64,000 bases of DNA from Puccinellia tenuiflora (lineage: Eukaryota > Streptophyta > Magnoliopsida > Poales > Poaceae), in contig QRDG01000403.1 in the NCBI GenBank assembly GCA_012064385.1, positions 477,433 to 541,432 on the forward strand. Reading direction: 5' to 3'. The position numbers were made by a program, and so were the translations under genes. Below are positions 22,958-34,508 of this stretch, piece by piece; position 1 is the stretch's first letter; each line of letters opens with the position of its first letter. The notes under the pieces are model-generated. The model was not told the DNA's origin. It made no database searches and worked only from the letters and a program-made list of their open reading frames with translations.

Positions 22958-23720
22958 ATGAAGTCGTTTGCCTTCAAAGGGGTGACTTATAAAAGGTGGC
23001 GCATGAGAGCAGTGTACTGGTTCCAAAACATGAACTTCTATGACGCCATCAAAGGCAAGCCTAAGGGCGATCTCCTGTGCAAGAGGAGGCCTTTGTTAAG
23101 CTTGATACCCTATTCAAGGGTGCCCTTCTCAGTGTTCTTGACGATTCCATTGTGGACTCGTATATGTCGTTTGACAACGGCAAGAACATGTGGGCTGCAC
23201 TCGGGGCCAAGTTTGGGGCCTCGGACGCTGGCAGCGAGTTGTATGCCATGGAGCAATTCTATGACTACAAGATGACTGAAGAGCGTACTGTTGTTCAACA
23301 AGCTCATGAGATTCAATCACTCTCTAAGGAACTTGAGAACTTTGAGTGTGTGTTGCGGGACAAATTTGTTGCCGGAGGCATCATTGCCAAACTTCCTCCT
23401 TCGTGGAGCAACTTTGCTACTTCTCTGAAACATAAGAGACATGAGTTTTCTGTTTCGGATCTCATTCGGACTCTTGATGTGGAAGAGAAGGCGAGAGCAA
23501 AGGACACACGTGCTCGAGTTGCCGAAGCTGGTTCTAGTGCCCACGTGGTAGAAAAGAAGAATTGCCAGCAGCCCCACAAGCCCAAAAACTACAAGAACAA
23601 ATTTGGAGGCAAAGGCAAGTTTGATGGAAAGCACAAGCCATCACAACCTACCAACTTCAAGAAGAACAATAATAAGCAGCAACCAAGGAAGGGATCATGC
23701 CACGCTTACGGTGATCCAGG
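22958..23720 (+). pseudogene. Copia gag, 5' part, interrupted in its zinc knuckle
   Basis: The frame starting MKSFAFKGVTYKRW is the N-terminal gag domain. A frameshift near 23085 moves the reading to the frame that continues FKGALLSVLDDSIVDSYM, then to the basic Lys/Gln-rich nucleocapsid region. The zinc knuckle begins CHAYGDPG, where the usual second cysteine is Tyr. There the 23721-30787 element is inserted; the rest of the knuckle (HWAPRC) resumes at 30788. The frame is open upstream into the LTR. Confidence 0.85.
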
Positions 23721-25319
23721 TGATACGTCTCAAACGTATCTATAATTTTGACTGATCCATGCTAGTTTTGTGTTATTGTCACATGTTTTTATTGTCATTT
23801 ATATCATTTTTATGCATTTTTTTCGGACTAACCTATTGACAAGATGCCCAGTTCCAGTTCCCTGTTTTTGCTGTTTTTGTATTTTAAAAATTTTACTTCT
23901 GGAAATATTCTCAGAATTGGACGAAAATTTACGTAGATTTTTTATGCGATGGAAGACACCTGTGGACCAAAGGGCAGCCTGGGGGGCCACCCACAGGGTA
24001 GGGGCGGCCTGCTACCGCGGCCCCACCTGGACCCATGGGTGGGACCCGCCCCTGCTCCTGGGGCGTCTCCTCGGCCCCCTCCGACGCCTATAAAATCCCT
24101 AAAAACCTAAAAACGTCGAGGCGGCCATTATTTTCCAGAAACTCGACCCCGACACGCCATCACTGAAAACCCTAGTTCGGGGTCCAATCTGAAGCTGATC
24201 CCGGCACTCTGCCGGAGGGGAGATCGATCCCGGAGGGCTCTTCATCGCCATGCCTTCCTCCGGGATGATTTGTGAGTAGTCTCACCTTGGACTACGGGTC
24301 CATGGCAGTAGCTAGTTGGTAGTCTCTCTCTCTTGTTCTTCATGTCTTATGATCTTGTGAGCTGCCTAACATGATCAAGATCGATTATTGTAATGTTATG
24401 TGATGTGTTTGTTGGGATCCGATGGATTGTGAAGTTATGTTCAGATTGTGCATGATTCTTATATGAGTAATTTATGTTCTTGGATGATCTCCGATGTGCG
24501 TAGTTACTTTAGCCAAGTGATTGTGTGTATCTCCAAGAGAGGGTATTTATGCTCGATAGTGGGTTCATGCCCCCTTTTGTTCCTGGGCACGAGTGATAAA
24601 AACGTCTAAGGGCGAGGGTGTGTTGTTGCTACTAAGGGTAAAACAGCGGTGTTAATGTCTATTTTGATATTAGTATTGCTTACTTCATGCACTTTAATGC
24701 AATTGTCTGTTGCTTGCAACTTAATACCGTTGGGTGACAGGCTGGATAGCGATCCCACAGTGGACTTTTTAGACAGAGACGCAGTTGGACTCAACGGTCT
24801 TTATTCCTTGTTGTGATGCCTCCATAAATATTATCATGTCCTTTTTGTCATAGCTAAATTGGGTTTGTGTCATGATCTTGTCAATTGCCTAGCTGTAATT
24901 CGTTCACCCATCACACGCATATTTTATTTACTTGAGAGACTCCACTAGTGAACCCATGGCCCCCGGTTTATCTTTTTACATTGTTTTCAACCTCATTTAC
25001 TTGCTTTTAATCATCATTACTCCTCTGGTCACATTTCATATTTTATCTATTTCATCATACAATTAACCGCTTTGTTTTCTACGAGACCGGAAAGATTGAC
25101 AACCTTTCTGCCGTTGGGGGCAAAGTATTTTGGTTGAGTGTGTGCAAGTCCACGTCTGTTGAAGGTTAAGCACCAGAGATCTTCAACATTTACCTCGTTG
25201 TTGATTTTAAAATCCTACTGGTTCGATAAACCTCGGTTCGTTAAACGAGGGAAAACTGCTAATAGCTACAATTCCGCCTTTGCTTGGGGCACCACCCAAA
25301 TTATCAATATCCACCATCA
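23721..25319 (+). repeat. 5' LTR of the Sabrina-like element
   Basis: It runs from TGATACGTCTC to CCACCATCA. The TATA box CTATAAAAT is at 24088-24096, followed by the GC-rich start of the transcript region. It differs from the 3' LTR by scattered substitutions and small indels. Confidence 0.9.
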
Positions 25320-25329
25320 AGCAGTTTTC

Positions 25330-25347
25330 TGGCGCCGTTGCCGGGGA
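25330..25347 (+). other. Primer-binding site of the Sabrina-like element
   Basis: TGGCGCCGTTGCCGGGGA lies ten bases inside the 5' LTR end. This is the standard PBS sequence of plant Athila-type elements. Confidence 0.85.
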
Positions 25348-25491
25348 CTTTGGAGCTACAGCAAGGGGAGTCTCATACTCTCAATCTCTTTACTTTGTTT
25401 TTGTCTTGCTTGCTTTATATCTCGTTTAGTTTATTTTCCTGTTTCAAAATTTTAAAACCCAAAAAAAATTAGTGTAGTCTTTATTTTCGTT

Positions 25492-26742
25492 TTGTTAGTA
25501 TGCTTAGTTATTTACTTGTTCTCAATGGTTAACTTCTTTAAAACTAGATCTTATTGGCAAGGCGGATTCATAGAAGATCAACAAGAATATTATAAGGAAT
25601 ATCGCTTGTCTCAAAAAGGGATACACTTATGGAAAATAATAAATCAACTGAACAATTATGCTAGAGACTTGTGCTTTAAATATGACATATCTTATTGTTG
25701 TGATGAATCTTCATGCTGCTTGAATTTTGAACACCTTCCTTTCCAATGTGCTTGCAATGATAATGAAACCTTAGCATCCTATGCTAAGGGAAACTATGAT
25801 TTTTATGATGTGGAACCTATAGAAGAATTTGTTACTTGGAAGGGTGCTTATGAAATTACTTCTTTGCTTGAAAATGTTGATGATGCTCCTTATAAATCTG
25901 AAAGTTTTGCTATACTTAAATATTGCATGGATAATTACAAAGATGATAATGCTTATATTACTGAATATCTTAAGGGTTTATCTCCCCCAGAGGAAGAGAC
26001 TAATGCCATGCAGGAGCCTATGGAAGAAGAAATTGCTGAAATTGGAAGCTCATTAGATGAAAAAGAGGAGGAGAGTGACGAACAAAAGGAGGAAGAGTGG
26101 AGTAGCTACCCATCTCTACCTTCTAATGAGAGTAACTCTCTAACTCATACATTATTTAATTGTCCTCCTTCCTTACAAAAGGAGAATGAATGCTATGATC
26201 CCATTGATTCATTTGAAACATCCCTTTTTGATAAAAATGATCTTGTTATATATCATAATCCGTGCTATATTGATAAATCTTATGATAATCCTTTATTTGC
26301 TACAACCAATGAGATGCATGATAATGAGGAGTTGTGTTTAGAAATTTCTTATGATAAAGCTCTTGATGATGGTCCTAGATTACTTGATGATAAAAATTAT
26401 AATGCTATTGAAAGTGGGTTTAATCCCACTATTTTTGAGATGGACCGAAATTATGTGCTTGTAGATCATGAAAAGCCTGTTTTAAGTGATAATTATATTG
26501 TTGAGTTTGTTCATGATGCTACTGAAAATTATTATGAGAGAGGAAAATATGGTTGTCGGAGTTCTCATGTTACTAAGACGCCTCTCTTTTTGTTGCAAGT
26601 TTTGAAGTTGCACTTGCTTTGTCTTCCTATGCTACTAGCTTTATGCTTCAATGAATTATTTTTGTACAAGATGCCTATGCATAGAAAGTGGGTTAGGCTT
26701 AAATATGTTTGGTATTTATTTCTTGATGCTCTCTTTTGTTAA
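25492..26742 (+). CDS. Orphan acidic ORF of the Sabrina-like element
   Basis: This is the only long ORF of the element, 416 codons if counted from ATG 25492; ATG 25525 (MVNFFKTRSYW) is an alternative start. I see no gag, protease, RT, integrase or zinc-knuckle motif. The N-terminal third has Cys-rich parts (CCDESSCCLNFEH, QCACND). The middle is very acidic (EEETNAMQEPMEEEIAEI, EEESDEQKEEEW). The C terminus has a hydrophobic run (PLFLLQVLKLHLLCLPMLLA) that could be a membrane segment. It is uninterrupted although the element is old enough for its LTRs to have diverged. An env-like origin is possible for an Athila relative but is only inference. Confidence 0.7.
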   Translation: MLVCLVIYLFSMVNFFKTRSYWQGGFIEDQQEYYKEYRLSQKGIHLWKIINQLNNYARDLCFKYDISYCCDESSCCLNFEHLPFQCACNDNETLASYAKGNYDFYDVEPIEEFVTWKGAYEITSLLENVDDAPYKSESFAILKYCMDNYKDDNAYITEYLKGLSPPEEETNAMQEPMEEEIAEIGSSLDEKEEESDEQKEEEWSSYPSLPSNESNSLTHTLFNCPPSLQKENECYDPIDSFETSLFDKNDLVIYHNPCYIDKSYDNPLFATTNEMHDNEELCLEISYDKALDDGPRLLDDKNYNAIESGFNPTIFEMDRNYVLVDHEKPVLSDNYIVEFVHDATENYYERGKYGCRSSHVTKTPLFLLQVLKLHLLCLPMLLALCFNELFLYKMPMHRKWVRLKYVWYLFLDALFC

Positions 26743-29200
26743 CTCTTATTCTTATTAGAGCATCATTGAAATCATTAAGCCTAACTAAAAGGCGTTAAAG
26801 AAAAGCGCTTGTTGGAGGCAACCCATCTTTTACTTTCAGTTTGCTTTTTGTTTTTCTTGAGTCATGAAGTTATTACCTCTGTAGAAACTTCATTGTATCT
26901 TTTTCTTTTGGTTTTTTGTGCCAAGTTTAGCCTCTAATGCATTGAAAGTGCGAGGTATTGTGTTGCTGTCCAAAAACAGATTCTGTGCGCCTGCCTCATG
27001 AAAATCCTAAAATCGCCAGAATCTTATCGTTTTCTGATAATTTTTTATAGAAAGCCTGATTCTTTTATCTATCTTTCGTTAGTATTAAGTTTTTTTATTG
27101 AGCTATAGACGTGCCCCGAAAAATTCGATCTTTACAGACTGTTCAGATTTTGACAGATTCTGCTTTTATTTTGCATTTGTCTCTTTACCAGCGTCATATG
27201 TGATACTCTAGGGGTGGAGTGCCACATTGAGGCTTAGTAAACAGTAGCTAATGTTAAATGAAATTGGTTTGCAATTTGTCATGAGTTGAACACATGTGCA
27301 TTTTAATTTATGAGCACCAACCCTCTAATCAAATTATGAGAAGTTTTGTGTGAAGGGAGTTTTTAAGTCCAAAGGAGAGGAATATGAAGAAATCGAGGAT
27401 GGATCAGAGCTCAAGCTTGGGGATACCCCCATGCATGGAACCCCCTCTGAATATCAAGAACTATCAAGAGTCAAAGCTTGGGGATGCCCAAGGCATCCCC
27501 TCATCTTCATCGACTATCATAAGGTCGTCTTCGTTGAACTTCGTTTTTATCACTTTACATATTTTGTGCTGTGCTTGGAGCGTCTTTTTACTTTCAGTTT
27601 TGTTTGTTTGTTTGCTGGTCATATCTTTATTGGATCCTAGCTTTATTTGTGTGGGAGAGAGACACGCTCCGCTTTTTCGTTTGAATACTTCTTTGCTTCG
27701 CTTATATCTTTTTGAGTATTCTTAGCTACTGTCTGTTTTCTAGTAAGCTCTCGCTTTTAGCTTTTATCTTGTTTAGAGCCGCTAGTTGTTAAGTTAAACT
27801 CTCTTGTTCTTCACTTATATTTGTTGGAGAGTTGTTGTTGAAAAATTTCTTGAATTGTCAATGCGACAAAATGCTCTTTGTGTGATGATAGAATAAAATG
27901 AAAAGCCTGCATAGTTTTGTAGATCATGGTGTGTATACTTGATGCTTATCAATTGCTTTGAGATGTTAAGTTGAATGCTTAAACTTGCTGGTTATTTGAG
28001 TGGAATTTATTAGTAAAGAAATATGGTTGAAAGCTTGAAATTGTGTGGTTTTTCACAGTTGTTAATTCATAGTGCTAATCTTTCCATCATAAGAATTGTC
28101 TGGTCAACAAGGGAGACGGTGTAGAGTTTTTATGGTTATGACCGGTAGATGTCTTATGTTGTACTGTTATCGGTTATGGTTAGATGTTTGCTTCAATTAC
28201 CTTATTTGCTAAGCCCAAAAATTTGTACTGAGTGTAAGGTTCACTCGTGCATCCAATCCCTAAAGCCAAACTTTCTTACCAGCTGAGTCCACCATATGTA
28301 CCTATGCATGGTATTTCCTACCATTCCAAGTAAATTTGTCATGTGCTACCGTTTAAAAATTCAAAATACTTCTTCTTTGTGACTCTATTTTTAAGCTCAT
28401 GAGGGAGCAGTAGAGAGCTAGATATAACTTGTGACAAGCGAGGTCATTTCCCCCCTTTCACCCGGTGTCGATGGATTACGTCTTCACTTGAATCAACCCG
28501 AGAGCAGCTTAAGCAAAATATAAATATAACTCACCAATTCTCCTCCGCGCAATGCAAATCTGAGAAATCAGCCCAAACATTGGACAATGGTGAAACCAAG
28601 GAGAAAGAGGAGCGTACTCGCTCTTCTAAGAACCAGCTGCTCTCACAACCTTGCTTGTCATGTGGGACTAGATAGTTTCTCTATTGTGAAGTCGTTGACG
28701 AAAGCATGCATGCCTCAAAATCATTTTACTTCTGTTAAAAAAAAACCAAAAAGATCTAGCACATGACCATCCCTGCTTCCCTCTGCGAAGGGCCTTTCTT
28801 TTACTTTTAATGTTGAGTCAGTTTTCCCTTTTTTCCTTCTATCTCCACAAAAGCAAACATCTAGCATTGACCCTGGGTAACGTTGACCATATTACATTAT
28901 CGAGATTAAACATGAATCTTTATATTGACTTTATCTATAAGATAAGCCGTTGGAAATTGAAGCTCTTTGCTAATACTTACATCTTCCTTTGTGTTGATTC
29001 TCAAACACTTTTGTCATGGAATTATTATCCTTGTGAATTATTCAAATATGTTGATCACATTGTTTTCATGTCTTTGACATACTATTTATGAAAGGTTTTG
29101 CTTGGATGATTCAACTTGTTTACTCATTGCTTTCTGGCTATCAATTATAGACAATTGTTTTGTATCTCTTCATTCACATCTTTGATTTGCATTACTATCT
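26743..29200 (+). other. Non-coding 3' interior of the Sabrina-like element
   Basis: No conserved protein is seen. Two AAGCTTGGGGAT words near 27413 and 27475 resemble purine tracts typical of this family. The part from about 28190 to 28900 is clearly homologous, inverted, to about 42060-42760 in the Athila-type element. No purine tract directly precedes the 3' LTR. Confidence 0.7.
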
Positions 29201-30787
29201 TGATCAAACGTATCTATAATTTTTGAGTGATCCATGCTAGTTTTGTGTTATTGTCACATGTTTTTACTGTCATTTATATCATTTTTATGCATTTTGTCGG
29301 ACTAACCTATTGACAAGATGCCCAGTGCCAGTTCCCTGTTTTTGTTGTTTTTGTATTTCAGAAAATTTACTTCTGGAAATATTCTCGGAATTGGACGAAA
29401 ATTTACGGAGATTTTTTATGCGATGGAAGACACCTGTGGACCAAAGGGCAGCCTGGGGGGCCACCCACAGGGCAGGGGCGGCCTGCTGCCGCGGCCCCAC
29501 CTGGACCCGCGGGTGGGACCCGCCCCTGCTCCTGGGGCGTCCCCTCGGCCCCCTCTGACGCCTATAAAATCCCTAAAAACCTAAAAACGTCGAGGCGGCC
29601 CAGAAACTCGACCCCGACGCGCCGTCACCGAAAACCCTAGTTCGGGGTCCAATCTGAAGCTGATCCCGACACTCTGCCGGAGGGGAGATCGATCCCGGAG
29701 GGCTCTTCATCGCCATGCCTTCCTCCGGGATGATTTGTGAGTAGTCTCACCTTCGACTACGGGTCCATGGCAGTAGCTAGTTGGTAGTCTCTCTCTCTTG
29801 TGCTTCATGTCTTATGATCTTGTGAGCTGCCTAACATGATCAAGATCGATTATTGTAATGCTATGTGATGTGTTTGCTGGGATCCGATGGATTATGAAGT
29901 TATGTTCAGATTGTGCATGATTCTTATATGAGTAATTTATGTTCTTGCATGATCTCCGATGTGCGTAGTTACTTTGGCCAAGTGATTGTGTGTATCTCCA
30001 AGAGAGGGTATTTATGCTAGATAGTGGGTTCATGCCCCCCTTTTTTCCTGGGCACGAGTGACAGAAACGTCTAAGGGCGAGGGTGTGCTGTTGCTACTAA
30101 GGGTAAAACAGCGGTGTTAATGTCTATTTTGATATTAGTATTGCTTACTTCATGCACTTTACTTAATGCAATTGTCTGTTGCTTGCAACTTAATACCGTT
30201 GGGTGACAGGCTGGATAGCGATCCCACGGTGGATTTTTTAGACAATGACGCAGTTGGACTCAATGGTCTTTGTTCCTTGTCGTGATGCCTCCATAAATAT
30301 TATCATGTCATTTTTGTCATAGCTAAATTGGATTTGTGTCATGATCTTGTCAATTGCCTAGCTGTAATTCGTTCACCCATCACATGCATATTTTATTTAC
30401 TTGAGAGACTCCACTAGTGAACCCATGGCCCCCGGTCCATCTTTTTACATTGTTTTCAACCTCATGTACTTGCTTTTAATCATCATTACTCCTCTGGTCA
30501 CTTTTCATATTTTATCTATTTCATCATACAATTAACCGCTTTGTTTTCTGCGAGACCGAAAAGATTGACAACCTTTCCGTCGTTGGGGCAAAGTATTTTG
30601 GTTGAGTGTGTGCAAGTCCACGTCTGTTGAAGGTTAACCGCCAGAGATCTTCAACATTCACCTCGTTGTTGATTTCAAAGTCCTACTGGTTCGATAAACT
30701 TCGGTTCGTTAAACGAGGGAAAACTGCTACTAGCTACAATTCCGCCTTCGCTTGGAGCACCACCCAACTTATCAATATCCACCATCA
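29201..30787 (+). repeat. 3' LTR of the Sabrina-like element
   Basis: It begins TGATCAAACG, with six bases (ACGTCT) missing against the 5' LTR start, and ends CCACCATCA before the CCAGG duplication. The TATA box CTATAAAAT is at 29562-29570. Confidence 0.9.
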
Positions 30788-33700
30788 CCAGGCCACTGGG
30801 CTCCTCGTTGTCCCAACCACCATGAGGTGCGTGAAGCTGGGAAACATGGCCAGACTGCCAATGTTGTCACTGGCGATACTGTGATGAAAGAATCTAGGTA
30901 CGGTATATTTACTACCATTCTTTCAGTTTGTCGTTCATGTCAATGGTTTATTGATACTGGTGCCAACGTACATGTTTGTGTTGATGCTTCCATGTTTTCT
31001 TCATACTAGGTCACAGGGACTTTCCCCGTGTTGATGGGGAACCATGTCACATGCTTTTGTTCGTGGTGTTGCTACGGTCGATCTGAAGTTTACTTTGGGG
31101 AAGATCGTGCGCCTGAAGAATGTTTATCATGTGCCCTCCATCAATAAGAATCTCGTCAGCGGATCACTTCTGTGTCGAGATGGTTTTAAGCTGGTATTTG
31201 AGTCCAATAAAGTTGTAATTTCCAAGTATGGACAATTTGTTGGAAAAGGCTATGAGTGCGGAGGCTTGTTCCGCCTGTCTTTGTCAGATATTTGCACTAA
31301 AGTTATTAATCATGTTTGCCATGATAATGAATCTAATATTTGCCATTCTCGACTTTGTCATATTAACTTTGGTTGCATGACGTGGCTAGCTAGTATGGAT
31401 TTAATTCCGAAATTCACTACTGTCAAAGGTTCCAAGTGTCAATTCTATGTTCAAGCTAAACAACCTCGCAAGTCCCATAAGACTGCGGAGGTAAGAAACT
31501 TGGCACCATTGGAACTTATACATTCAGATCTTTGTGAGATGAATGGTGTGTTGACAAAAGGTGGAAAGAAATATTTCATGATGCTTATTGATGACTCCAC
31601 TAGATATTGTTATGTGTATCTACTGAAATCAAAAGATGAAGCTTTAAATTATTTGCAGATCTATAAGGCTGAAGCAGAGAACCAATTTGATCGAAAGATT
31701 AAGCGTCTTAGGTCAGATCATGGTGGAGAGTTTTTTTCCAATGAATTTGATTCCTTTTGTGCGAAACATGATATAATCCATGAGAGGACGCCTCCCTATT
31801 CACCTCAGTCAAATGGGGTGGCTGAAAGAAAGAACCGTACTCTAACTGACTTGATTAATGCCATGTTAGATACATCGGGTCTATCTAAGGAATGGTGGGA
31901 AGAGGCGTTATTGACAGCATGTCATGTCCTAAACCGAGTTCCCACAAAGAATAAAACCATTACTCCATTTGAAGAATGGGAAAGGAAAAGGTTGAAACTC
32001 TCTTACCTACGTACTTGGGGTTGTTTGGCGAAAGTCAATATACCAATTCTCAAGAAGCGCAAGCTTGGACAAAAAACTATGGATTGTGTTCTTCTGGGCT
32101 ATGCTTTTCATAGCATTGGTTATAGATTTTTGATAATAAAATCTGAGTTATCCGACATGCCCATTGGTACAATTAGGGAGTCGAATGATGCGACTTTCTT
32201 TGAGAACATTTTTCCTATGAAGAATGTACCCAGCTCATCAAATCAGGAGATACCTATTTCATATAGTTAGGAATTGGCTGTAATTCCTGAATCCACCATT
32301 TCGATAGAACACGTTGAGAATCCCATGGAGGATGACAATGAAGCTCCTGCAAGGAGCAAGAGACAGAGGACTGCAAAAGTCCTTTGGTGATGATTTCATT
32401 GTGTACCTCGTGGATGACACACCCAGTACTATTTCAGAAGCTTATGCATCTCTTGATGCTGACTACCGTTGCAAGATGGATTCCATCTTGGCTAACGGAA
32501 CATGGGAGATCACTGACCGTCCTTATGGGTGCAAACCTGTAGGATGTAAGTGGGTGTTCAAGAAAAGCTTAGGCCTGATGGTACAATTGAAAAGTACAAG
32601 GAAAGGCTTGTGGCCAAGGGTTATACCCAGAGATAAGTTGAAGACTTCTTTGATACTTGCTCACCTGTGGCTAGACAGACTACAATTCGACTGCTACTAT
32701 TGTTGGCTGCCTCGCATGGTCTTCTCGTTCATCAAATGGATGTTAAGACAACTTTCTTTAATGGAGAGTTGGACGAGGAAATTTACATGGATCAGCCAGA
32801 TGGTTTCATAGTACCCAGTCAGGAAGGCAAGGTGTGCAAGTTATTAAAATATTTATATGGCCTTAAGCAAGCTCCTAAGCAATGGCATGACAAGTTTTAA
32901 TGGACTTTGACTACTGCAGGCTTCATTGTAAACGAAGGTGACAAATGTGTGTACTATCGCCATGGTGGGGGCGATGGAGTTATTCTTTGTCTGTATGTTG
33001 ATGACATACTGATATCTGGAACAAATCTTGATTTAATCAAGGAAGTTAAGGACGTCTTATCTCGTTGTTTTAAGATGAAGGATCTAGGAGTAGCTGATGT
33101 TATCTTGAAAATCAAGCTGTTGCGAGATGATGATGGTGGGATTACTCTGCTTCAATCTCACTATGTGGAAAAGGTCTTGAGTCGTTTTGGGTATAGCGAC
33201 TGCAAGCCTTCGCCAACACAATATGATCCTAGTGTGTTGCTTCGAAAGAATCGACGGATTGCTAGAGATCATTTGAGGTATTCTCAGATTATTGGCTCGC
33301 TTATGTATTTGGCGAGTGACACTAGGCCTGACATCTCTTTTGATGTAAGCAAGTTGAGCCGATTTGTTTCAAATCCGGGAGATGATCATTGGCATGCGCT
33401 TGAGATAGTTATGCGCTATTTAAAAGGCACAACGAGCTATGGAATTCACTATTCCGGGTATCCGAGGGTACTGGAGGGTTATAGTGATTCCAATTGGATA
33501 TCTGATGCTGATGAGATTAAGGTCACGAGTGGTTACGTTTTTACACTTGGTGGTGGTGCTGTTTTCTGTAAGTCTTGCAAGCATACCATCTTAACGAGGT
33601 CAACTATGGAAGCAGAACTCACCGCATTAGACACGGCCACTGTTGAAGCATAGTGTCTTCGTCAGCTCTTGATGGACTTACCTGTGGTTGAAAAACCAAT

Positions 33701-34001
33701 ACCCGCTGTCCTTATGAAATGTGATAATCAAACTGTGATTGTTAAAATAAACAACTCTAAGGACAATATGAAGTCATCAAAGCATGTGATGAGGAGATTG
33801 AAATCTGTCCGAAAATTGAAGAACTCCGGAGTTATTTCGTTGTACTATATCCAAACATCTAAAAATTTGGCAGAACCCTTCACAAAGGGTGTATCACGTA
33901 ATGTGATAGATAATGCATTGAGGGAGATGGGTTTGAGACCCACTTTGTTTGTTGTCCATAGTGGTAACCTACTCTATGTGATCAGAGATCCCGTGAAGTA
34001 G
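30788..34001 (+). pseudogene. Copia gag end and pol (protease, integrase, RT, RNase H), broken
   Basis: The order is: knuckle end HWAPRC; protease WFIDTGANVHVC near 30950; GAG_pre-integrase and integrase (31044-32270) with HSDLC, RSDHGGEF and PQSNGVAERKNRTL, containing the D, D and E of the catalytic triad; RT (32314-33200) with VKTTFFNGELDEEIYMDQP and YVDDILISG; RNase H (33450-33900) with GYSDSNW and STMEAELTAL. Lesions include a stop after the protease region at about 31006, frameshifts near 32570 and 32650, TAA at 32898 and a TAG at 33651 where Trp is usual. The integrase zinc motif has KCQFY for the usual C-x2-C. The frame ends at 33999. Confidence 0.9.
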
Positions 34002-34497
34002 AAGTGGGAGACAAGTTGTTTGTCAGCTGAGAGGAGAGTATCCTTAATATTATTTATCCCGCTCCGTTATGATGCAATACTCTGCTGATCTGCATGGCAT
34101 GATGATATTCATCTTAATGTATTCCAAGTTGCTTACTTCCATAAACGGAGATGATGTCCTGTAGAGCATCTTTCAAGGAACACGCCTATATGAGTCCGAC
34201 TGTTAAACGTCGCAGTCTAAGAGAGTTGGGTTCTCTCTAGTAAACTCATGAAAGGCCTTGGAGTATGACGTATAAACTCCAACCGCGGGGAAGCCTTGCG
34301 GCAGCCCAGTATCGGTCAAGACTTTATGTGGAAATAGTAACGCAGAAAACTTGTAGTTCAAGGCATAATCCACTATCAAATTGTGAACTAGCGTAGCGTA
34401 ATGTTCTAAGTGGAAGTTCAACTTAACAGTCTCCACTAAGCACCAGTATCTAAACAATGATTTGGAACTTTAAATGATGAGATGTGCCAATGAGACT

Positions 34498-34508
34498 TTG
34501 TGGGCGAT
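34498..34508 (+). other. Polypurine-tract position of the Copia element
   Basis: TTTGTGGGCGA directly precedes the 3' LTR start. Copia tracts at this position are usually a G run, so this one looks decayed. Confidence 0.6.

Larger units (their letters stand above)
23721..30787 (+). mobile_element. Ty3/gypsy (Athila/Sabrina-like) non-autonomous element with CCAGG duplication
   Basis: LTRs of 1,599 and 1,587 bp enclose a 3.9-kb interior. Perfect CCAGG copies at 23716-23720 and 30788-30792 mark the insertion in the Copia gag. The 5' LTR starts TGATACGTCTCAAACG, as in Sabrina/WHAM-type Triticeae elements. A PBS of the Athila type (TGGCGCCGTTGCCGGGGA) follows. No gag, protease, RT or integrase sequence is present; only an orphan ORF. 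It must have relied on proteins from another element. Confidence 0.92.
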
